A stretch of 64,000 nucleotides of DNA from Roseicella frigidaeris (GTDB lineage: Bacteria; Pseudomonadota; Alphaproteobacteria; Acetobacterales; Acetobacteraceae), in the NCBI RefSeq assembly GCF_003258945.1, contig NZ_QLIX01000004.1:186001-250000 (forward strand), given 5' to 3'. The translations under genes were made by a program, and so were the position numbers. The notes under the pieces were generated by a model. That model did not search any database and was not told the DNA's origin. It worked only from the letters and a program-made list of their open reading frames with translations. Positions 25,739 through 33,449 of the stretch are shown piece after piece. Each line of letters begins with the position of its first letter. The first letter of the stretch is position 1.

Positions 25739-26080
25739 GGAGTTTCCTTCGTTCTCGAGCGCAGCCAGGGGCGAGCCCAGGGCCGATTGCCTCCGGAAAC
25801 GCCGAGTCCCATGGACGCCGATTGGGCGGCTTTTTGCCAGAGCCGCCGACGCCGCGCTACCGCATGCCGACGACAAGCCTCGGCATGCTCCCGGTCTCCC
25901 CAGTAAGCAGCTTGTCGCTCTTCCCCTTGTCCACCCTGACTGCCCGCAGGCGCTGGAAATCTCGATCGTTGTGGCGTGGTTCACAGCCGGCGAGGCCGTT
26001 GGTCCCTAGGGTTGCTCTCGTTGATGGACGACAGGCCGGGCCGCACAGGTCTCGGGCAATCAGCGAGAAGGACCACCCCG
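25739..26080. other. 342-base divergent intergenic region
   Basis: Separates the Bug gene (minus) from the repeat-protein gene (plus), so it should hold both promoters. I see no convincing -35/-10 pair, operator or small gene. A loose stem (GGCGGCT with AGCCGCC, 25827-25849) is present but has no clear role. Confidence 0.4.
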
Positions 26081-26698
26081 ATGCGTGCCATGATCCTCCC
26101 GGTTGCTGCCCTTCTGCTCGCCGGCGCGGCCAACCTGCCCCATCCCGCCGCGGCCGAGGGCCTCGAGACCGGCGGTATCTCGATCACCCGTGGCGGCGGC
26201 AACGTGAACACCGCCGCGGCCAAGAACAGCTTCGCGGGCCAGGCGGCGACGACGATCGGCGGCATGGCGCGCAATGGCGGCCGGGTCAAGACGCTCGGCG
26301 GGCTCAACCGCAACCTCGCCAGCGGCCGCAACAGCACCGCCTTGCAGGACACCACGACGGTCGGCGGCACCGCCTTCGGCCGCGGCGCGCAGGCGAGCAC
26401 CTTCGGCGGGCTGAACACCAACGCCGCCCGTGGCTTCGGCAGCCTGGCCACCCAGTCGGCCACCACGCTCGGCGGGCAGGCCCTCGGCCGCGGCGCGCAG
26501 AGCCAGGTCTCCGGCGGCTTCAACTCCAACCTCGCCGCCGGCCGCTTCAGCCAGGCCGATCAGCAGGTGCTGACCATGGGCGGCTCGGCCATCGGCCGTG
26601 GCTCGCTCGACCGGGTCTCCGGCGGCAGCAACCGCAATGCGGCGCTCGCCCGCGGTTCCGCCGCCTCCCAGCAGGTCGTCACCGTCGGCGGCCAGTAA
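26081..26698 (+). CDS. Secreted protein of tandem ~36-residue glycine-rich repeats
   Basis: A 205-residue exported protein. The signal peptide (MRAMILPVAALLLAGAA ... AAA) is cleaved near residue 25. The rest is four consecutive repeats of 35-36 residues, each starting TT(I/V/L)GG or LTMGG, then xAxGRGAQ, then GGxNxNxAxGRxS and a glutamine-containing end, closed by a fifth VTVGGQ. The regular Gly/Asn/Gln spacing resembles beta-solenoid or curlin-like repeats, but the curlin motif is not matched exactly. GAGAAGGA lies 12 bases before ATG. No secretion or assembly partner is adjacent. Family unknown to me; a surface or extracellular fibre protein is a guess. Confidence 0.7.
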   Translation: MRAMILPVAALLLAGAANLPHPAAAEGLETGGISITRGGGNVNTAAAKNSFAGQAATTIGGMARNGGRVKTLGGLNRNLASGRNSTALQDTTTVGGTAFGRGAQASTFGGLNTNAARGFGSLATQSATTLGGQALGRGAQSQVSGGFNSNLAAGRFSQADQQVLTMGGSAIGRGSLDRVSGGSNRNAALARGSAASQQVVTVGGQ

Positions 26699-26712
26699 GC
26701 CCCGGGAAGCGC

Positions 26713-26881
26713 CCTAGAGCATGTCCTGCGAACTTCCGTTCACCTGCAATGCTCTAGGTATTTGTTTTTACGAGCATCTTCACCTGTCCGGATGAGTTCA
26801 TCCGGACAGGATCTGCTCTAGGCTCCTGTTTTCAGAGCATCTTCACCCGGTCAGGCGAGGCTACCTGATCGGGATTTGTCC
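26713..26881 (+). repeat. Dispersed hairpin element, full copy with tandem second unit (copy 3)
   Basis: Starts with a palindromic unit (CTAGAGCA ... TGCTCTAG, 26714-26757), then TTGTTTTTACGAGCATCTTC, then a perfect 13-base stem CCTGTCCGGATGA / TCATCCGGACAGG (26783-26810) and GGATCTGCTCTAGG. A second unit follows at once: GTTTTCAGAGCATCTTCACC, a TCAGG/CCTGA stem and GGGATTTG. It lies 15 bases after the repeat-protein gene. The remaining bases to 27005 show no gene. Confidence 0.85.
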
Positions 26882-27005
26882 CTCCGCGGCAACACCAGGC
26901 ACGGCGCCGGACGCTTTCCTGGATGCCGGGCCGGCGCCCGAGGGCCTCGGTCCGGTCTGCCCGCGCGTCTCGCGGCGCGTGGGCGGTGGACGGAAGCTCC
27001 TGGCG

Positions 27006-27992
27006 TCACTGCTTCTCGATGCCGGCGCGCTCAGCCACGGTAGACCACAGCGCGGTTTCCTCCCGCAGCACGCGGGCGAATTCCTCTGGCGTGGAGCCAC
27101 CCGGCTCCGCGACCTGGGCGGCAAGGAATTCCTTCATGTCGTCGGTCACCATGGACTTCGCCACCTCGGACTGGATCAGGCGGACAATCTCCTCCGGCGT
27201 GCCGGCCGGGGTGCCCAGCCCGGTCCGGTAGACCGGCGAGAATTGCGGCAGACCGAGCTCGGCGAAGGTCGGCACCTGCGGCATGGCCGAGGAGCGGCCC
27301 GGCCCGCCCAGCGCCAACGCCCGCATCGTGCCGCTGCGCACGTGCTCCACGGTCGCCGCGGTGGGCGCCACTGCCAGCTGCACCTGGCCGCTGAGCAGGG
27401 CCGTCATCACCTCGCCGGCGCCACGGTAGGGCACGTGGAACAGCTTGGTGTTGGTCGCCTGCTGCAGCGCCTCGGCGTAGAGATGCAGCACGCTGCCGAT
27501 GCCGCCGCTGCCATAGCTGATCTTCTCCGGCTCCTTGCGCGCGGCCTCGACCAGGGCCTGGAAGCTGGCGAAGGGCGCGTCGGCGCGCACCACCAGCACC
27601 ACCGGCATCCAGGCGCCGTCGGTGATCGGCGTGAAGGCGCGAGCGTGGTCCCAGCTCAGCCGCTTGAAGACGCTGGGCAGCATCGCATAGGTGCTGTCCA
27701 TGCCGAACAGCGTGTAGCCGTCCGCCGGAGCGCGCGCCGCCTCGCCGATGCCGATGGTGCCGGTCGCGCCGGTCTTGTTCTCGACGAAGACCTGCCCGCC
27801 CAGCTGCTGCGTCAGCCGCTGCGCCAGCTTGCGGGAAACCGCATCCACCGCGCCCCCCGGCGGGAAGGGCGAGATGATGCGAACGGGTCTGGCCGGGTAG
27901 TTGATCGCGGCGGAAAGCAGCCCCGGGCGGGCCAGGGCCGCGAGGCCCGCGGCCGCGGCAAGCAGGCGGCGTCGCTGCATCATGGTGATCAT
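27006..27992 (-). CDS. Bug/TctC family substrate-binding protein 2
   Basis: A 328-residue periplasmic receptor: signal peptide (MMQRRRLLAAAAGLAALA), PVRIISPFPPGGAVDAVSRKL, VENKTGATGTIG and VPTFAELGLPQF are the family marks. AGAGGAAACG precedes the first ATG. It is last of a three-gene run (RraA-like, Bug 3, Bug 2) with a 16-base gap, so it should be expressed with the aldolase-like gene and import a related acid. No permease genes are nearby. Confidence 0.92.
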   Translation of the reverse strand: MITMMQRRRLLAAAAGLAALARPGLLSAAINYPARPVRIISPFPPGGAVDAVSRKLAQRLTQQLGGQVFVENKTGATGTIGIGEAARAPADGYTLFGMDSTYAMLPSVFKRLSWDHARAFTPITDGAWMPVVLVVRADAPFASFQALVEAARKEPEKISYGSGGIGSVLHLYAEALQQATNTKLFHVPYRGAGEVMTALLSGQVQLAVAPTAATVEHVRSGTMRALALGGPGRSSAMPQVPTFAELGLPQFSPVYRTGLGTPAGTPEEIVRLIQSEVAKSMVTDDMKEFLAAQVAEPGGSTPEEFARVLREETALWSTVAERAGIEKQ

Positions 27993-28008
27993 CGTTTCCT
28001 CTGGATTC

Positions 28009-29028
28009 TTATGGTGGGTCAGGGGGTGCTGCGGGCCAGGCGTCACTGGCTCCATGGGCGGCGCTGAAACAGCGCGCGGACGCCTTCGCCTCGTGCCGCA
28101 CCATGCTGCGGAAGGCATCCCCGGTTTCGGGCTGCAGCGGCAGGTTCAGGCGCTCGGCCTCGGCGACGAAGCCGGGGCTGGCCAGGATGGCCGCGAAGGC
28201 CTCCACCAGCTTCGCGTATATCTCCCCCGGCAGGCCGGGCGGGGCGACGAAGCCGCGGGCGGACCCGGCGACCACGTCGAAGCCTTGCTCGCGGAAGGTC
28301 GGCACCTCCGCCATGGCCGACCACCGGGTCACCGCCGCCTGGCCAAGACAGCGCGTACGCCCTTCGCGCAAGAGGGCGAGGCCCTCACTGAGGTTGTAGG
28401 CCGCGACATCCAGCTGGCTGCTCAACAGGTCGCGGATGGCCAGCGCCGTGCCGTTATAGGGCGAGTGCAGCACGCGGACCTGAGCCGCTTCCTCGAAAGC
28501 CAGGATCAGCTGGTGGTCGTCCGAACCCACGCCCGCGGCACTGCCAATGGAGACCGCCTCGGCACCTCGTGCGGCACTACGCTTCAGGTCATCGAGCGTG
28601 CGCAGCGGCGAGTCGGCCCGCACCCAGAGGGCGCCGGGGTCGTTCACCACATTGGCCAGGTAGGTGAAGGCCTCGATGTCCCAACGCACCTTGCGCTCCA
28701 GCGGAATGGAGCTGAAGGCGAGACTGGCTATCGCACCCAGCGTGTAGCCGTCTGGCCTGGCGGCAAAGATTGCCTCGCTGCCCGTCTGCCCGCCGGCACC
28801 GATCCGGTTGGTGACGACAAAACGCGCCCCCGGCAGGTGATCCGGCAGGGCACGGGCCAGCAGGCGGGCCATCACGTCGATGCCGCCGCCCGGCGGGTAA
28901 GGGACGATGATCTCGATGGGCCGGGCTGCGGGCCAATCGGGCTCGGCCCGCACCGCGCCTGGCAAGGCCAGCGCAAGCCCCATGCCACCCAGCAGGGAGC
29001 GCCGCCCCGGCATCGCGGCGGGGCTCAC
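28009..29028 (-). CDS. Bug/TctC family substrate-binding protein 3
   Basis: A 339-residue receptor with signal peptide (MPGRRSLLGGMGLALALPGAV), IEIIVPYPPGGGIDVMARLL and GAGGQTGSEAIF loops. GTG at 29028 overlaps the RraA-like stop as GTGA and has AAGGGTGG upstream; ATG at 29013 is in frame but lacks a ribosome site. The C-terminal ~20 residues (CFSAAHGASDAWPAAPPDPP) are unlike other Bug proteins and may reflect a changed stop. Middle gene of the RraA-Bug-Bug run. Confidence 0.88.
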   Translation of the reverse strand: MSPAAMPGRRSLLGGMGLALALPGAVRAEPDWPAARPIEIIVPYPPGGGIDVMARLLARALPDHLPGARFVVTNRIGAGGQTGSEAIFAARPDGYTLGAIASLAFSSIPLERKVRWDIEAFTYLANVVNDPGALWVRADSPLRTLDDLKRSAARGAEAVSIGSAAGVGSDDHQLILAFEEAAQVRVLHSPYNGTALAIRDLLSSQLDVAAYNLSEGLALLREGRTRCLGQAAVTRWSAMAEVPTFREQGFDVVAGSARGFVAPPGLPGEIYAKLVEAFAAILASPGFVAEAERLNLPLQPETGDAFRSMVRHEAKASARCFSAAHGASDAWPAAPPDPP

Positions 29029-29690
29029 GCGCCACCCTTGGCGTAGGCGCCGGCATAGGTGCCCTCGGCGATGCTGCGCAGGATCGCGGCTTCCTTCTCC
29101 TCCTGCTTCAGCGTTGCCGCCAGCAGGGCGGCCCCCGCGGCGGCCGGGAAAGCGACAACGCCGTCGGCATCGCCCACGAGGATGTCGCCCGGATTCACCA
29201 CCATGCCGCCGATGGAGACCGGCACGTTGATCTCGCCCGGGCCAGACTTGTATGGGCCGGCATGGATGGCGCCGCGGGCGAAGCAGGGAAAGCTGTCGCG
29301 CGCGAAGGCGTCCGCATCGCGGATGACGCCGTCGATGACGAAGCCGACGCAGCCGCGGCTCTGCGCGATTGCCTTCATGATCTCGCCAACCAGTGCGCGG
29401 GAGACATCGCCGCCGCCATCCACCACCAGCACATAGCCCGGCTGCATCAGCTCCAGCGCCTGGTGGATGGCCAGGTTGTCGCCGGGGCGGGTGCGCACGG
29501 TCAGCGCCGTGCCGGCCATGATGCCGCCCTGATGCAGCGGCCGCAGGCCCACCGCGGCGGAAAGCCGCTCCATGTTGTCGCTGATGTTGGCGACCGCGCG
29601 GCCGCGGAAGGCCTCGATCAGCGCCGCATCGGCCAGTGGGGCCAAAGGAGGGCGGCGGAAGCCGGGAATGGCGTTGGACAGGTTGGACAT
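29025..29690 (-). CDS. RraA family aldolase/decarboxylase-like protein (copy 1)
   Basis: A 221-residue member of the RraA / 4-hydroxy-4-methyl-2-oxoglutarate aldolase family. The metal and substrate site marks are VVDGGGDVSRALVGEI and GFVIDGVIRDADAF, where R and D are catalytic in the aldolases. True RraA (RNase E inhibitor) is shorter, and the neighbours are transport genes, so a catabolic aldolase or oxaloacetate decarboxylase role is more likely. It is first in an operon with two Bug genes and faces a LysR gene. A second such cassette is at 42525-44214. Confidence 0.85.
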   Translation of the reverse strand: MSNLSNAIPGFRRPPLAPLADAALIEAFRGRAVANISDNMERLSAAVGLRPLHQGGIMAGTALTVRTRPGDNLAIHQALELMQPGYVLVVDGGGDVSRALVGEIMKAIAQSRGCVGFVIDGVIRDADAFARDSFPCFARGAIHAGPYKSGPGEINVPVSIGGMVVNPGDILVGDADGVVAFPAAAGAALLAATLKQEEKEAAILRSIAEGTYAGAYAKGGA

Positions 29691-29756
29691 GCGCGACCTT
29701 GCAGACAGCGGGGCCGAAGCATGCGGAGGGCACCGAAATAGCGAAAGCGATTAATC

Positions 29757-29774
29757 GTTATGATTATTGATAAC
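29757..29774. promoter_or_regulatory. LysR-type operator between rraA-like and lysR genes
   Basis: GTTAT-N8-ATAAC, an imperfect-centre dyad containing the T-N11-A spacing of LysR sites, in an AT-rich patch between the divergent genes. The LysR protein at 29815 is the likely binder. Confidence 0.55.
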
Positions 29775-29814
29775 CTAAAGATATCAAAAGGGCCCTAAGC
29801 CAGAGGCCCCGCTC

Positions 29815-30717
29815 ATGCTCTCCCTTCGCCAAATCGAAGCCTTCCAGGCTGTCGTCGAGAGCGGCTCCTTCCATGGCGCCGCCCGCCGCCTGGGCACCAC
29901 GCAGCCGGCCATCTCCAAGCGCATCGCGGAGATGGAGGCGGCGCTGGGCGTGGTGCTGTTCGACCGCAGCCGCAAGCAGGTGACCTTGACCCTGGCCGGC
30001 GAGATGCTGCTGCCGGAGAGCCGGGCGATGCTGGATCTGCGGGCGCGGATGACCAATGCGGTGCTGGACCCGACACTGTTCGCCGGCACGGTGCGGATCG
30101 GTGTGACCGAGTTGGTGGCACTGACCTTCCTGCCGAACTGGGTCTCGGCGGTGCGGGAGGCCTTTCCGCGGCTGCGGCTGCGGCCCGAGGTCGGGTTGGC
30201 CGGCACCTTCCTGCGCGGCCTGCGGGAGGCGGCACTGGACCTTGCGATCTTGCCCGGCCAGCGGCCGGTGGAAGCGCTGTTGGACAGCCGCCCGCTGGGG
30301 GCGGTGGAGATGGCCTGGATGCGCCGCCCGGTTGCCGCGGCGGAGGCCGGCCCCATCCCCGCCGCGGCCCTCTCCAGCCATGTGGTGCTGGCACAAAGCG
30401 AGGGCTCCGGCCTGCAGGCGGCAGCCAATGCCTGGTTGGCAGAACAGGGGGCGACGCCGGACGTCGTGCTGTCCAGCAACAGCCTCTCCGCGCTGTGCAG
30501 CCTGACGATTGCCGGTCTTGGCACCGCGCTGCTGCCGCGAGCCCGCTTTGCCGCCCAGGTGGTGGCCGGCCGGTTGCAGGAGGTGACGACGGAGCCTGCG
30601 CTGCCGCCGCTGCCGTATTGGGTGGTGTTCCGCCGCGACGGGCTGCATCGCATCACTGGCTGCATGGCCGAATTGGCCGAGGCGACCGCGGACTTTGCCA
30701 GGGGCGACACGCTGTAG
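29815..30717 (+). CDS. LysR family regulator of the first RraA-Bug operon
   Basis: A 300-residue regulator: winged helix at residues 1-60 (LRQIEAFQAVVESGSFHGAA, TTQPAISKRIAEME), effector domain from ~90. It is divergent from the RraA-like gene across a 124-base AT-rich gap with a LysR-type dyad. It is related to the LysR protein at 43312-44214 (both share GVTELxAxTxLPxxV after the linker, and S-N-S-L-x-A-L near residue 220), and both face RraA-like genes. Confidence 0.9.
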   Translation: MLSLRQIEAFQAVVESGSFHGAARRLGTTQPAISKRIAEMEAALGVVLFDRSRKQVTLTLAGEMLLPESRAMLDLRARMTNAVLDPTLFAGTVRIGVTELVALTFLPNWVSAVREAFPRLRLRPEVGLAGTFLRGLREAALDLAILPGQRPVEALLDSRPLGAVEMAWMRRPVAAAEAGPIPAAALSSHVVLAQSEGSGLQAAANAWLAEQGATPDVVLSSNSLSALCSLTIAGLGTALLPRARFAAQVVAGRLQEVTTEPALPPLPYWVVFRRDGLHRITGCMAELAEATADFARGDTL

Positions 30718-30896
30718 ATATCCGGCGTTGGCCGAAGCCGCCTCCTTCGGCCCATGGCCTTCAATTGTGGTCTGTGCCTCACCTGGGCGGTGGTGCCCGG
30801 CGCCTGCTATCCAACACGCGGTCCTCACTTCCCGCATGGCATGCCGGGCATGCCTTATTCCTTGCCCGCCCGCCGGCAAGCTGCTGGAATCGCACC

Positions 30897-31150
30897 GTGC
30901 CCAATGCCCCCGCCGTCCTGCCCGCCCTGCCTTCACCGGCGCAGGTAGCGCAGCCTGCCGAGGCCCGTGCCCGGCCCTCGCTCTCTCCGGCGACGCTGCG
31001 CGCCCACCAGGTCGGTTGGCAGGCCTTCCTCGACTGGTGCGCCCTCGCCGGCCGCCAGGCCTTGCCCGCCGCACTCGCGACGGTCGCCGACCACCTTGCC
31101 AGCCTCGCCAAGCGCCTCTCGGCCACCCCCGAACGCGAGGCCATCATCGA
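30897..31150 (+). pseudogene. Tyrosine recombinase N-terminal fragment
   Basis: The frame opening with GTG reads LSPATLRAHQVGWQAFLDWC, then GRQALPAALATVADHLASLA, the SAM-like DNA-binding domain of a phage/XerC-type integrase. Similarity stops around 31110 and the catalytic domain (R-H-R-Y) is absent. It is a relic of a mobile element. The flanking bases 30718-30896 and 31151-31299 show no gene. Confidence 0.65.
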
Positions 31151-31299
31151 TGGATGTGTGGCGTCTGGGCGCTACCGGCGCACGAGCCGGGCGGTCCGCA
31201 CCGGCTCCGGCCTGCCGGAGGAGGACGCACGACGGCGGGAGGGACCCTTGCCGGCAAGGGCAGTGGGAATCGATCGGAAGTCATCTTGGGAATGTGCCA

Positions 31300-33186
31300 A
31301 TGGACGCTGATGTCGTGCCCGCCTTTCTACTGGGCGGGGGCGAGATGGGTGCCCGGATCCGCGCGCATGACTGGTCGAGGACCTCGCTCGGCCCACCGGA
31401 GGGCTGGTCTGCGGGCTTGAAGACGACGGTCCGCACGGCCCTGACCACGCGCCACCCGGTCTTCATCTTCTGGGGCGGGGAGCATCTCTGTCTCTACAAC
31501 GACGCCTACAGCGCCTCGCTCGGGCCCGAGAAGCATCCGGCGATCCTCGGCATGCCGGGCCGCACCGCCTGGACCGAGATCTGGTCTGTCATCGGCCCGC
31601 AGATCGAGAGCGTGATGGCCGGGGGCGAGGCCACGTGGCACGAGAACCAGTACCTTCCGATCATCCGCCATGGTGGATTGCAGGAGGTCTATTGGACCTA
31701 TTCCTACGGCCCGATCCACGACGAGGCCACGCCAGGCGGCATCGGCGGCGTGCTCGTGATCTGCACCGAGACGACCGCGCAGATGCGGTCGGAACGGGAG
31801 AAGGCGGCCGAGGCGCGGCGCCTCCTCTCGCTCTTCGACCAGGCGCCTGGTTTCCTGTGCGTTCTCCGTGGACCCGACCACGTCTTCGACCTGGTGAACG
31901 CGGCCTACCGTGCCCTGATCGGCGGGCGCGATCCCACCGGCCTGCCGGTGCGCGAGGCGCTGCCGGAGATCGAGGGTCAGGGCTACTTCGAGCTGCTCGA
32001 CCGAGTGTACCAAACGGGCCAGGCCTATGTCGGGCGAGGGCAGCGCGTGCTGGTCGAGCACAGCGCCGGTGTGCCCGCCGAGGAGCGCTTCATCGACTTC
32101 ATCTACCAGCCCATCCGCGACGGTGATGGCACCGTGGCGGGCATCCTCTGCGAGGGCTCGGATGTCACGGAACGCAGACGGGCTGACGAGACCAACGCGC
32201 GCCTCGCCGCGATCGTCGCCTCGACGACGGACGCCATCATCGCCTTCGCCGCCGACGACACGCGAATCCTGAGCTGGAACAAGGGAGCTGAGGCGCTGTT
32301 CGGCTATGCGGAGGCCGAGGCACTCGGCGCACCGGCCGGATTGTTGGTGCCGCCGGACCAGCCTGATGGGGAGCCGACCGGGGTCTTCCACCGCACCATG
32401 CGCGGGGAGCGCGTGCATGAGCACGAGACCGTGCGGGTGACGAAGTCCGGCGAAAGGATCCCCGTCACAGTGACTGCCTCACGGATGCTCGCAAGTGATG
32501 GGCGGGTCATCGGCGTCGCCGCGATCTTCCGCGACATGCGACAGCGCAAGGCTGCCGAAGAGCGTCAGGCGCTGCTGGCACGCGAGGTCGACCATCGCGC
32601 CAAGAACGTCCTGGCCGTGGTCCAGGGCCTGGTGCAGTTGACCGATGCCCGGGAGCCGGCGGCGTTCAAACGCGCCGTGGCGGGGCGGATCGCGGCGCTC
32701 GCGCGGGCGCATACGCTGCTGGCCGAGGATCGCTGGCATGGCACCGATCTGCGCACTCTGCTCGCGGGCGAGCTCGCGCCCTTCCTGGGCGAGCACCGGG
32801 CCGAGTTGAGCGGGCCGCGCGTGGCGCTCCCGCCAGGTGCGGCACAGCCCATGGCCATGGCGATCCATGAGATGGCCACCAACGCGCTGAAGTATGGGGC
32901 GCTGTCGGCCGCGGCCGGTCGCCTCGCCGTGTCCTGGTATCTCGCATCGAGATCGGACGGCGTCCCGTTGCTGAGGCTGCGCTGGGTCGAGACTGGCGGC
33001 CCGCCGGTCGTCGGCGCCCCAGGTCGCCGGGGCTTTGGCTCGCGGGTCCTGGAAGGGACCCTGCAAGGCCAACTGGGCGGCCGGGTCTCGCTGGTGTGGG
33101 AGGCCTCCGGCCTGATCTGCGACGTGGAGGTGCCGCTCGTGGCGGGTGCGGAAACCGCAGGTGCCGATAGTGATCTGCTCCCCTAA
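31300..33186 (+). CDS. PAS-domain HWE-family sensor histidine kinase
   Basis: A 628-residue soluble sensor kinase with no membrane segments. Two or three PAS-like units fill residues ~20-420 (LYNDAYSASLGPEKHPAILG; FDQAPGFLCVLRGPDHVF; AIVASTTDAIIAFAADDTRILSWNKGAEALFGY). The kinase core follows: EVDHRAKNVLAVVQGLV holds the phospho-accepting His, HEMATNALKYGAL is the N box, and RWVETGGPP has the W-x-E that names the HWE family. Signals are often light, redox or stress cues in this family. No response regulator is adjacent. The stop codon is formed by the end of an IS3 relic, so the last residues may be altered. Confidence 0.88.
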   Translation: MDADVVPAFLLGGGEMGARIRAHDWSRTSLGPPEGWSAGLKTTVRTALTTRHPVFIFWGGEHLCLYNDAYSASLGPEKHPAILGMPGRTAWTEIWSVIGPQIESVMAGGEATWHENQYLPIIRHGGLQEVYWTYSYGPIHDEATPGGIGGVLVICTETTAQMRSEREKAAEARRLLSLFDQAPGFLCVLRGPDHVFDLVNAAYRALIGGRDPTGLPVREALPEIEGQGYFELLDRVYQTGQAYVGRGQRVLVEHSAGVPAEERFIDFIYQPIRDGDGTVAGILCEGSDVTERRRADETNARLAAIVASTTDAIIAFAADDTRILSWNKGAEALFGYAEAEALGAPAGLLVPPDQPDGEPTGVFHRTMRGERVHEHETVRVTKSGERIPVTVTASRMLASDGRVIGVAAIFRDMRQRKAAEERQALLAREVDHRAKNVLAVVQGLVQLTDAREPAAFKRAVAGRIAALARAHTLLAEDRWHGTDLRTLLAGELAPFLGEHRAELSGPRVALPPGAAQPMAMAIHEMATNALKYGALSAAAGRLAVSWYLASRSDGVPLLRLRWVETGGPPVVGAPGRRGFGSRVLEGTLQGQLGGRVSLVWEASGLICDVEVPLVAGAETAGADSDLLP

Positions 33187-33320
33187 CTGGATCCGGGTTG
33201 GCCTCCTGAGGGAGGTCAGAATGCCGGTGAAGCGTTTGGCAGCGGAACAGATCATTGTGCCCGGCTGAAGCGGGCCGTGGCCGAGCTGACGCTCGACAGG
33301 TAGATCCTGAAGGGTCAGGC
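33184..33320 (+). mobile_element. IS3-family relic A, internally deleted orfA
   Basis: The left end TAACTGGATCCGGG and TTGGCCTCCTGAGGGAGGTC match relic B at 44293. Then ATG at 33221 reads MPVKRLAAEQII, the start of IS3 OrfA, and stops; a second frame continues RLKRAVAELTLDR-stop-ILKG, the usual OrfA C-terminus. The middle of OrfA and all of OrfB are lost. Confidence 0.75.
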
Positions 33321-33407
33321 GCACTGCTGCAGGCAACAGCCGATTTGGATAAGCCTTATCCTATACGCAAACCTGCACGGCGCCGCCGGCCGCAGTAGCG
33401 ACGTTTC

Positions 33408-33440
33408 GGTGGATTTCCACCCAGGGCGGGCCCGGGCTAG
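33408..33440 (+). repeat. Dispersed hairpin element, partial copy (copy 5)
   Basis: GGTGGATTTCCACC stem then CAGGGCGGGCCCGGGCTAG, similar to the right half of copy 2 (TTTCCACCCAGGCGGGATCT...CTAG). It lies just before the Bug gene at 33450. Weakest member of the family. A separate dyad, GGATAAG-C-CTTATCC, is at 33347-33361. Confidence 0.4.
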
Positions 33441-33449
33441 CCTTCGCCC

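Noticed and set aside
30967-31299. In-frame 5' extension of the HWE kinase
   Set aside because: The added 111 codons are Arg/Pro/Ser-rich shadow sequence over the integrase relic; family similarity starts after ATG 31300.
33347-33361. GGATAAG-C-CTTATCC dyad before the Bug gene
   Set aside because: A single short dyad within IS3 debris, with no regulator nearby to link it to.
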